Shown piece after piece: positions 16,801-23,746 of a stretch of DNA of 64,000 bases. Numbering within the stretch: the stretch's first letter is position 1; each line of letters opens with the position of its first letter. The stretch lies in contig NZ_PCPP01000001.1 of the NCBI RefSeq assembly GCF_002979755.1, positions 1,396,665 to 1,460,664 of the forward strand, given 5' to 3'. The notes under the pieces were generated by a model. That model was not told where the DNA came from and made no database searches. It saw only the letters and a program-made list of their open reading frames with translations. The DNA comes from Chryseobacterium culicis. GTDB lineage: Bacteria; Bacteroidota; Bacteroidia; Flavobacteriales; Weeksellaceae. The position numbers were made by a program, and so were the translations under genes.

Positions 16801-17227
16801 ATACAGTTCCCACCTGTTTTTGAGCTAAAATACGGTCTAATGGTGAGTTTTCCAGAATTTTCTCTGAATAGATTTTTTCTGAAGAACCATAGGGGGTATT
16901 GCCCAAATTTGCTAATGGATCAGGAGTAATAGCTCCGTTGAGACTTCCTCCTTGTGGAACAGGAAGGTAGTCCTGAACCTGCCTTCCGAAAGCATCATAT
17001 ACGATAGGTGTAACAACATCTTTTCCTAATGGAGAGGTTTTGACATTGACAATCTGTTTAGGTCTTCCCAATCCGTCAAAATACTGAACGGTTTCGGAAC
17101 TTTTAATATTAGCAAGCGTAGGATCTGACAAATACGTCTTTGAATACACATAATTTTCTGTACTGGAAAGCTGTGCTTGGGCAGTTCCTATGATGAGAAT
17201 TCCTATTGGAATGAATATTTTTTTCAT
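13859..17227 (-). CDS. DUF6443/RHS-repeat core protein with metallopeptidase-like tip
   Basis: 1122 residues. A signal peptide (MKKIFIPIGILIIGTAQAQ) is followed by a DUF6443-type N-terminal domain (VQYFDGLGRPKQIVNV), many YD repeats (YNYQYDSLNRLLKG and similar) and the RHS core (YDYGARFYMPDMGRWGVVDP), ending in IDPDGM near residue 919. The last ~200 residues are a separate tip with SHEMFGHALLY at 1061-1071: His1062, Glu1063 and His1067 form an HExxxH-type zinc-peptidase-like site. It lies ten bases after the partner YD gene and two before the candidate immunity gene. Polymorphic-toxin architecture is established for such proteins; the target is unknown. Confidence 0.85.
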   Translation of the reverse strand: MKKIFIPIGILIIGTAQAQLSSTENYVYSKTYLSDPTLANIKSSETVQYFDGLGRPKQIVNVKTSPLGKDVVTPIVYDAFGRQVQDYLPVPQGGSLNGAITPDPLANLGNTPYGSSEKIYSEKILENSPLDRILAQKQVGTVWDNKPLQFGYDTNIIGEVKKYTATFNHTTFTSILNLSGSYGLGQLYKNTVTDEDGSSTIEFKNGQGQVVLVRKVISAGENADTYYVYNDYDQLAYVIPPKAVLEADPNTVLNDLCYQYKYDGRNRLVEKKLPGKGWEYMVYDKQDRLIMTQDAVMGALKQWFFTKYDQFGRAAYTGIYTSSQTYGSAGRVAEQVSTDAKGSNNVTRSSTVGFTNSGLGVYYDNGSASYPGSVTKLLTVSYYDTYPAGSSAVTNVFSQPLLTDNPADPQTTKGLPTASYIKNIEDDRWTQNFIWYDTKGRTIGSRSNNYLGGYTVINNKLDFTGVILQTNTYHRRLGTDTERSIVEKFTYDSQNRLLTHTHQIDSNLVEYLVQNKYNEISQLESKKVGGTVAASPLQTIDYQYNIRGWMTKVNDPANLNGKLFGYEMKYNNPVYTNTSSGRFNGNITEIDWNISSAEGLKRYNYQYDSLNRLLKGAYSEPNSSVAQNNYFNEELSYDLNGNIKSLKRFSWPVSGGTTAEKIDDLIYNYQNGDKSNTLDKITLPPGVLNNRSGYNALQGTMAYNPNGNMTDHPDRKMKISYNYLNLPNYVGINAGIIDKSTTSYIYKADGTKVSKIYNNNGTIETNYLDGFQYDNRHGYDISASLYTIPALKFVPTSEGYYDFTENKYIYNYTDHLGNVRVSYRNNGSGGTEVIDANNYYPFGLKHQEGPIIPAPFEGVPYNYKYNGKELQESGMYDYGARFYMPDMGRWGVVDPLAEKMRRHSPYNYAFNNPIRFIDPDGMAPETVKPTSEGAMTAIKNTLRSEDREYVQFDKDGNIDKELINSYNSDSGNFNSLKEMVNSDITVEYSIADEITYIRNGENKTRQMGEVEINKDGSVEVGLLGQTIIPNDPKNLFSSTNENVQVYTNANLDETRRSLNVSHEMFGHALLYIRNPKDLNGWRHIKAGAVTDSNGKTSFTEGNQNLKRIINKSTEETKNNINR

Positions 17228-17237
17228 AGATTTGTTT

Positions 17238-20200
17238 TTAATTTACATCATAACTAAAGGTAATATTGTATGGCGTCCCTGTAGAAGGATTTCCGCTTCC
17301 TAGCCATCTTAAAACAGTCTGTCCTGATCCCTGATAAAGAGTAACCTGCCAATTCCCGGATGATCTAGTAACTGTGGTAGTTGGCCAACATGGTCCAGGT
17401 ATATTTCCTAATTGTACTGAATCAGACCAATTCACACTTTGGCTTGAAGTAACCATAAAATTTAATTGAGCATTAACAACGTGATTTACTTTTTGAAAAG
17501 GAGCATATTGCATCATAATATATTGACTGGAAGCCAGAGCGTTGAAATCACAATATGGATAAAAGCAGGTTAAATTTGAATTAGCATAATTCTGCCCATT
17601 ACTATTAATATCATCTAAAGCTTTCTGATCAGCATCTGCCTGACTGATGATGGAAAAATGCCTACCTTCAGGAACTGTATAGGTTATCGAATTGGATATC
17701 ATACCTGAAGTACAATTATTTTTTGTAAATGGCTGGCTTTTCATAACATTATAATAGGCTGTTGGGGCATTATTATATTTATATTCTTTAAGCACTTTTC
17801 CATTATTATCTACAACCTTCTCTAATCGATTGGCCAAATCATAGGTATAATTTTCTCTTATTCCACTTGGAGAAGTAATGCTTGTCACCCCGATCAATGG
17901 ATTATAAGTATAGGTTGTTATGTTGTAGCTGGCAAGAGCAGGGGTTTTTCTAAAATTATCCAGCGCTTCTATTAGCAATAGCTCAGAAGATGCATCTATA
18001 TCTGCATTAGACTTTAGGTAAATAGGAAGAGTTGTGTATCCTGAAGATGAGCTACTTACTCCTAAAGAGGTCATTACATTACTATATGCCTCTCCTTCTA
18101 TTTTGGCAATAGGTAAAGTTTGACCATATCCCCAAATGATCGTGGTTGGTTTACCATCTTTACTGGTATATTGTAGAATATTACCTTTGGGATCATAGAG
18201 GTCATAAGTGATTTCTGTCGTTGGGACGGGAGCCGGGCTATTCAAATCTTTAAGATTATGTGATAATACCGATTTAGGTAGAGGCAAACCACTAGTATAT
18301 GTATTAGCATCTGCTTGGGAAGTAGGATAAACTGTTTCCCACTTAGTTAGAATTTTATTTGTAGGGTTCTCTATTTTCGTTGTCTCTGTAACCAATGGAA
18401 TCCCTATCATATTCTTACTAACCAAATATTGATTATTTATTGTAACATCATTTGCATAGTGGTATGTTTTAGAAATTACTTTATTGTCCGGATAAGTCGT
18501 TTCTTCTTTCTTTAGAAGGTCATCATCAGCGTCATCATAAAAGTACTTTGTAGTAGTGGTAACATTTCCATTATTGAAATAATCTTTTCTCGTCTCAGAG
18601 TCTAAATAATGATTGTAAAAATAAAGTTTATAAGCTGAAACATTAATAACGTCGCAAGTGTTGTCTAGAGCTTGTCCTTGCGCATTCCAACCCATTGGAA
18701 CAGGACCAAAAGGACGTCCATCAATTTCGACTATTCTAGCATGTTGTGAAAATCTTACAGGTTTATTGTTATAATTATAAGCAGTTTCAGCTAATAATAC
18801 TTTAGTGTTCGTATATTCTTTTTTAAACAATATCTTCATTCTTTCTTTTTGAAGAGAGTTAAAAGAATTTATTCTAGTACCCGCATTTTCATTATATTCC
18901 ATATAGGCATTGCTCCATACATAATTATTGGTGCCTAATGTGATCCTTTGCCTTTGTGCAGTAGTCATTAGTGTGTTATCAGGTTTTTGATCAATAAAGC
19001 CATTATCTTGATTACTGAATGCATATTCACTTAGTCCTCCGTTACTTTTTTCTTCGTAAACTTTTGAATATACAATATGTGCCCCGTTAGTGTAGTTTAA
19101 TGGCCAACTTAAAGGTGAAATTTCCCTATAAGTATATTGGTTATGATTGTAATCTGTCGTATTTGATAAAACACCGCTAGAATTTAAATTACTATTAAGA
19201 ATGTCTTTAACGTAGTAGAACTTTCTTTGGGAAGGTACGTTTGAAATATTATAATCAATCATATGGCTCACCCTGAAACCTCCTGCTAACCTTCTCGGAC
19301 TAATCTCACTGATGAAAAAATCATTGTTATAATTAGTCATTCTAGTATACTCATGAGGTTCATAATGAAAACGAGTACTTCCTCCCGTTGGATAAAAGAT
19401 TTTTTCTAAAATTTCGTTTAATTTAAAATTCGGTTCTTTCGCTTGTCGATATGCCGCCGCAATTGTATTGATATCTGTAGAATTCACTGCATAAAAATTA
19501 AAAGTCTTATCATTGAAATATCCCCAATGATCAGTATTTCCGTTATTAAATTTTGGAAATAAGTTATTATTATACTGGAATTCATATTTGTTATTTACTG
19601 CCTCACCAATTTTTATTTTTTTTAATTTTAATCGCTTTGCAGGGTTCTCGTCATACTCAAAGTATATATTTTCTACATTTTTATTATTTACGCTATAAGA
19701 AATATTGTCAAGTTTGTACCAGTGTTTAAGGTTATAGTAATTATCAGGAGGTTTAATTTCAAATCCATCAATTAGGTATACATTTTCGTTGGTGAATTCA
19801 AGACTATTTGCCAAAGATTTATTGAATTTTATCTCAACATTATCAAAATTAACCTTATCCAAATAGCTAAACTCTCCTTCTTCAAAGCTTGAAAGATTAA
19901 AACAGTTATTCTTATCAATATCTTTTGCGCATCCACTCAAACCATAACCACCATATGCAAAACGTTTGTACCCCGAATACGAACTTCTAAAATAGATGAG
20001 TTCTCCAGATTTATTATAGCTAAAGTCAACATTTTTTCCAGTTGAATATTCAATTTTGGCTAAATGCCAATTTTTCACATATTTATAAAATTCCGCACCG
20101 AGCCTTGGATTCTGAGTCTTTTTTCTACTTCGATAAATCTCAATTGCTGAATATTGGTTTCCAAAAGTATACTTGTTTCCCACACCGTCTGTAATGATAA

Positions 20201-20816
20201 AGGAGTATATGAAATTGTCCATACCGAACTCATTATTTCTTAATGTATTTGTAACGGACAAATTAGGTGTGTCAGAGTTTACAATCCATTTTCCCTCATG
20301 ATTTTTAATAAAAGTACCTGATATACCATTTACATAAAAGCTAAAAGTATCAGGATTTAATGCTTTTTCATTTTTTTCATATTCATAAAAATAGGAATAT
20401 GATTTTAGCTTATCGATTGAATTCCAATCACCTGAATTCAAAAGGCTATATTTATAATAATAAGCTTCTGAATCAGACTCATCTGCCACACCATTCAAAT
20501 TTCTCGTAATAGTTCCTGAAGTACTTAGATTCCATGCCAAACCCGTCCATGAAGGATAAGTATCTGGCTTATTAAGTGCAACATCATAATTAATATTTAC
20601 ATCCAGCTTATTTTTATGATCAATATTTAAGGAAAGTAAATTGATATTAACATCCGGCTTACCTAACGAAAGATTTAAATTGGTTCCTCCATATACTTTA
20701 AATTCACTTGAGTTTGGACTCTTAGAAAACTCAGGACTATAAAAGCCTTCCTCACCATTAAACTGGCCTTTTATTAATGTTACTGAAATGATACAAAATA
20801 GAAAAAAAATTCTCAT
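17238..20816 (-). CDS. Large exported YD-repeat protein with SpvB-like start and DUF5977-like end
   Basis: 1192 residues with a signal peptide (MRIFFLFCIISVTLIKGQ). The N-terminal part (GGTNLNLSLGKPDVNINLLS, then WTGLAWNLSTSGTITRNLNG) resembles the SpvB/Tc-B opening that forms a beta-rich shell. The middle has tyrosine-rich YD-like repeats, and a classic YD segment (YTYDLANRLEKVVDNNGKVL) is near residue 1000. A DUF5977-like Cys/Asn segment (SQADADQKALDDINSNGQNY) follows near 1065. It is three bases after the T9SS gene and ten before the RHS gene. It probably builds part of a shell with the RHS protein; that pairing is inference. Confidence 0.75.
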   Translation of the reverse strand: MRIFFLFCIISVTLIKGQFNGEEGFYSPEFSKSPNSSEFKVYGGTNLNLSLGKPDVNINLLSLNIDHKNKLDVNINYDVALNKPDTYPSWTGLAWNLSTSGTITRNLNGVADESDSEAYYYKYSLLNSGDWNSIDKLKSYSYFYEYEKNEKALNPDTFSFYVNGISGTFIKNHEGKWIVNSDTPNLSVTNTLRNNEFGMDNFIYSFIITDGVGNKYTFGNQYSAIEIYRSRKKTQNPRLGAEFYKYVKNWHLAKIEYSTGKNVDFSYNKSGELIYFRSSYSGYKRFAYGGYGLSGCAKDIDKNNCFNLSSFEEGEFSYLDKVNFDNVEIKFNKSLANSLEFTNENVYLIDGFEIKPPDNYYNLKHWYKLDNISYSVNNKNVENIYFEYDENPAKRLKLKKIKIGEAVNNKYEFQYNNNLFPKFNNGNTDHWGYFNDKTFNFYAVNSTDINTIAAAYRQAKEPNFKLNEILEKIFYPTGGSTRFHYEPHEYTRMTNYNNDFFISEISPRRLAGGFRVSHMIDYNISNVPSQRKFYYVKDILNSNLNSSGVLSNTTDYNHNQYTYREISPLSWPLNYTNGAHIVYSKVYEEKSNGGLSEYAFSNQDNGFIDQKPDNTLMTTAQRQRITLGTNNYVWSNAYMEYNENAGTRINSFNSLQKERMKILFKKEYTNTKVLLAETAYNYNNKPVRFSQHARIVEIDGRPFGPVPMGWNAQGQALDNTCDVINVSAYKLYFYNHYLDSETRKDYFNNGNVTTTTKYFYDDADDDLLKKEETTYPDNKVISKTYHYANDVTINNQYLVSKNMIGIPLVTETTKIENPTNKILTKWETVYPTSQADANTYTSGLPLPKSVLSHNLKDLNSPAPVPTTEITYDLYDPKGNILQYTSKDGKPTTIIWGYGQTLPIAKIEGEAYSNVMTSLGVSSSSSGYTTLPIYLKSNADIDASSELLLIEALDNFRKTPALASYNITTYTYNPLIGVTSITSPSGIRENYTYDLANRLEKVVDNNGKVLKEYKYNNAPTAYYNVMKSQPFTKNNCTSGMISNSITYTVPEGRHFSIISQADADQKALDDINSNGQNYANSNLTCFYPYCDFNALASSQYIMMQYAPFQKVNHVVNAQLNFMVTSSQSVNWSDSVQLGNIPGPCWPTTTVTRSSGNWQVTLYQGSGQTVLRWLGSGNPSTGTPYNITFSYDVN

Positions 20817-20819
20817 AGT

Positions 20820-22457
20820 TTACTTTTTAATAATTTTCGCATTAGCTGTTTTGTTCATATCCGTTTTTATCGTCACCAGATAAGCTCCCTGAACCAAAGC
20901 CTGGGTATTAATCTTCGTTACTCTGTTCTTTGTTTTTATACTCTGAAGTTGTCTTCCACTCATATCATACAACAGAATATCAGCCTCTTTAAAATCAAAA
21001 CCGATTTCTACGTAAGCGTAGTCTGAGACAGGGTTTGGATAAATCTTGATGTCGTACTTCTCAATGAGCTGATCAACCTGTTTATCGCCCAGTTTTACAA
21101 TTTTCCAGTTTTCTTTGCCTAGTTCTTCTGCACTGGTTCCTGCCAGAATAATAGAACCATCTCTGTTCAGTTTTAAATCTGAAAGTCTTTCTTCTTTTTG
21201 TCTGGATTCTCCTTTCACGTGTTTTCTCCACTGCTCATTTCCATTCTGATCCAGATAGAGCATCCAGAACGTTTCATCATCAGTCTGTATTCTTCCTTCA
21301 GCCTGGGTATAGCCTCCCAACAATATTCCTTTTGTAAAGTCTTGATTCTTGGTTCTTGTATCCTGGCTCTGAATCACACTCATTCCCATCAGAATATCTC
21401 GGTTTTTGAAATTGTAGGATTTCTGCCATTGTTCATCACCTCTTTCGTTTAAAGCAATCAACCAAAGATCTGTACCTTCTTCAAGGCCTACCGTTTTATT
21501 GCCTGACCTTTCTGATCTGGATTCTCCACCAATGACAAAACCATTTGAAGTTAAGGCAAGGGTTCTGATGTGGTCATCACCTTTTCCACCAAAGTTCTTT
21601 TCCCATTCTACTTTTCCGTTTTTGTCTAACTTGACAATCCAGTAATCGCCTTCTCCGAAATTATCGCTTTGCTTTGAGGTTGCAGATAGTAGGTTATGGG
21701 TTGCCGTTCTGTCAGACGAAATAGTAGTGTTAGTCGTTGATGGCTGATTATTTGTTCTAACAGAGGTGCTTCTTGAATAAATGCCAAGCAATGCGCCGCC
21801 GTCTTTCGTAGGAATCATTTTTTCAACTTCATCTAAGCCTTTTCCACCTAAGATTAATTGGGATAATTCTTTTCCGTTTTTATCCAATTTTGTGATCCAG
21901 ACATCTTTGGAGCCGTAGCCTTTTGATGAACTCTGTACATTCCCGGCGACAAAGAATCCTAAGTCTGTGGTTTGAATCACCGCTCTGGCTTCTTCATCGG
22001 AAGTGCTTCCCAAGGTTTTCTGCCATAATTCATCGCCAAATTCATTGATTCTGATCAGCCAGATATCTGAACCTCCTTTGGAATCTTCTTTTTTGTCTAA
22101 TCCTTTTCCTGAATAGGATGTTCCGGCCAGTAAAAATCCGCCATCCTGAGTGGTGACAGTTGCGGATAAATAATCATGGTTGGTTCCTGAGAAATATTTC
22201 TCCCAGACTTCTTGTCCCTGTTGGTTCAGTTTTACCAGATGGAAATCGTAACCGTTGTTTTGCTTACTGCCTAAAGCCTGCTGCTTATTGCTTTGAATAG
22301 AACTTCCCGTGATCAGATATTGCTGATCAATGGTGGTTGTCACCTGGCTTAGAAAATCCTGGGTAGAGGATTTGATGTCTTTCTGCCACACCAATTCCTG
22401 AGCAGATACGCTCAAGACCGTGCATAAAGTACATGCACCGAGATAAAGTTTTCTCAT
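20820..22457 (-). CDS. T9SS type A sorting-domain protein with propeller-like repeats
   Basis: 545 residues. A signal peptide (MRKLYLGACTLCTVLSVSAQ) precedes about seven repeats of the pattern DGGFLLAGTSYSGKG ... SDIWLIRINEFGDELWQK, probably one beta-propeller. The C-terminal ~75 residues (IKIYPNPVSDYAYVEI ... ILLYDMSGRQLQ ... ALVQGAYLVTIKT ... AKIIKK) are a textbook type IX secretion signal, so the protein should be exported to the surface or medium. It is the first gene of the RHS operon. A surface anchor or carrier for the two YD proteins is a fair guess, not shown. Confidence 0.85.
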   Translation of the reverse strand: MRKLYLGACTLCTVLSVSAQELVWQKDIKSSTQDFLSQVTTTIDQQYLITGSSIQSNKQQALGSKQNNGYDFHLVKLNQQGQEVWEKYFSGTNHDYLSATVTTQDGGFLLAGTSYSGKGLDKKEDSKGGSDIWLIRINEFGDELWQKTLGSTSDEEARAVIQTTDLGFFVAGNVQSSSKGYGSKDVWITKLDKNGKELSQLILGGKGLDEVEKMIPTKDGGALLGIYSRSTSVRTNNQPSTTNTTISSDRTATHNLLSATSKQSDNFGEGDYWIVKLDKNGKVEWEKNFGGKGDDHIRTLALTSNGFVIGGESRSERSGNKTVGLEEGTDLWLIALNERGDEQWQKSYNFKNRDILMGMSVIQSQDTRTKNQDFTKGILLGGYTQAEGRIQTDDETFWMLYLDQNGNEQWRKHVKGESRQKEERLSDLKLNRDGSIILAGTSAEELGKENWKIVKLGDKQVDQLIEKYDIKIYPNPVSDYAYVEIGFDFKEADILLYDMSGRQLQSIKTKNRVTKINTQALVQGAYLVTIKTDMNKTANAKIIKK

Positions 22458-22677
22458 TTCAATGTTGTTTTCTGAGTTAGTAATTAGTTTTATTTAAAAC
22501 GATACGAATTTAATCTTTTTTTAAGATATTAATCACTTTTATGAGATCTGATGTAAATCATACAATTAATTACTAAATCCTATTTATGTAAATGGATATT
22601 TGTCTTATTTAAATACAAAACTATCTCCTGATAACGACAGAACTTGACGTATTAAAATTTCATTGATTTCACATCAC

Positions 22678-22710
22678 AAAAAAGCCACTCTTCCGAGTGG
22701 CTTCCTATTT
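22678..22710 (-). terminator. Terminator after the 22725 gene
   Basis: Perfect 8-bp stem agccactc/gagtggct (22683-22690 and 22695-22702) with a ttcc loop. On the minus strand it ends in tttttttg, and it also has a T-rich tract on the plus side. Confidence 0.8.
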
Positions 22711-22724
22711 TTTTGAATTTTATT

Positions 22725-23135
22725 TTACTGATAGATTACAACATCATTTTTTTTGATCTGGTAGCTTTTTTTATAGGGAGTCAGCACATAGCTGTCTTTA
22801 ATGTGAGCCCCGCTTTTCCAGACTTTTTCTTTTCCTTCTTTATCCAGAATGATACTTTTTGCATTTCCATCCGGAATAAAAATTTCAACCTTTTTCATGT
22901 TTTTATTGAAGATAACTGCTGTCATTGAAGTATAGCTTTTATCAGAGTTTACTTCTTTCAGTTTTATTTTCTGATTAAAGGTTTTTATACAATCATTTCT
23001 TAACTGTGAATAGGTATATCCTGCTGAACCAATGCAACCGTGAACATCTCTGTCACCTCCAAGAACAGGAGTTTGTTTTTGAGCAAAGATTAAGGATCCA
23101 AAGAACAGGGCACTGAATAAAATTGTTTTTTTCAT
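22725..23135 (-). CDS. Small secreted protein of a DxHGCIGSAGYTYS family, paralog 1
   Basis: 136 residues with signal peptide MKKTILFSALFFGSLIFAQ. The mature N-terminus carries GGDRDVHGCIGSAGYTYSQL with a second Cys eight residues on (NDCIKTF), a compact two-Cys motif. The C-terminal half is rich in Lys and beta-strand-like (YVLTPYKKSYQIKKNDVVIYQ). It is closely similar to the neighbour at 23254-23652, and the pair clearly arose by tandem duplication. The domain is familiar from short periplasmic proteins, but I cannot assign a function. It has its own terminator. Confidence 0.75.
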   Translation of the reverse strand: MKKTILFSALFFGSLIFAQKQTPVLGGDRDVHGCIGSAGYTYSQLRNDCIKTFNQKIKLKEVNSDKSYTSMTAVIFNKNMKKVEIFIPDGNAKSIILDKEGKEKVWKSGAHIKDSYVLTPYKKSYQIKKNDVVIYQ

Positions 23136-23210
23136 AAGTAAAATTTTTGTTTTCTGACTGGTTAAAATATCCCAAAAATGTGATATTAATATTTTCTCTA
23201 AGGTACAAAA

Positions 23211-23234
23211 AAAACCACTCTTACGAGTGGTTTT
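23211..23234 (-). terminator. Terminator after the 23254 gene
   Basis: Stem aaaaccactc/gagtggtttt (23211-23220 and 23225-23234) with a ttac loop, followed by T on the minus strand. It is related in sequence to the terminator of the paralogous gene at 22678-22710, so the terminator was duplicated with the gene. Confidence 0.8.
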
Positions 23235-23253
23235 TCTTTTTTGAAATCTGATC

Positions 23254-23652
23254 TTACTGATAGATCACGATATTATCTTTTTTAAGCTGATAACCGTTCT
23301 TTTTGTAAGGAACCAATACATAGCCATCCTTTTTCCATGCTTTGGCTTTACCTCCTGCTCTGGTAAGGATAATACTTCTTTCACCAGCATCTTTTACAAA
23401 AACTTCAGCTTTTTTCATGTCTTTACTGAAAATAACTGCAGCTATTGAAGTATAACTTTCCTTTGGTGCTACTTCTGTTAGCTTAATTTTCTGTTCAAAA
23501 GTTCTTACACAGTCCTTCTTAATTTGAGAATAGGTATATCCTGCTGAACCTATACATCCATGTGCATCTTTATCACCACCTACTACAGGTGCTTTTTGTG
23601 CGAATGCTAGAGAACCAAGGAACATTGTGCTTAATAAAATTGTTTTTTTCAT
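23254..23652 (-). CDS. Small secreted protein of a DxHGCIGSAGYTYS family, paralog 2
   Basis: 132 residues from the ATG at 23652, chosen because it gives the same signal peptide as the paralog (MKKTILLSTMFLGSLAFAQ); an upstream in-frame start at 23721 only adds an untypical 23-residue extension. It shares GGDKDAHGCIGSAGYTYSQI, KKDCVRTFEQKIKLTEV and the C-terminal KKNGYQLKKDNIVIYQ pattern with the gene at 22725-23135. The two-Cys motif is intact. No function is known to me. It sits just downstream of the GH3 glucosidase gene without an obvious link. Confidence 0.75.
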   Translation of the reverse strand: MKKTILLSTMFLGSLAFAQKAPVVGGDKDAHGCIGSAGYTYSQIKKDCVRTFEQKIKLTEVAPKESYTSIAAVIFSKDMKKAEVFVKDAGERSIILTRAGGKAKAWKKDGYVLVPYKKNGYQLKKDNIVIYQ

Positions 23653-23746
23653 GTCGATTTGTATATAATAATAATTACACGAGGTATTATTAAAAATCAT
23701 GCCAAAAAAGACATAATACACAATTCTGTGAGCAACTTTTCTTCTA

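Noticed and set aside
13859-17227. RHS protein as a type VI secretion effector
   Set aside because: It has a Sec signal peptide and a T9SS-type neighbour; no VgrG, PAAR or Hcp gene is near.
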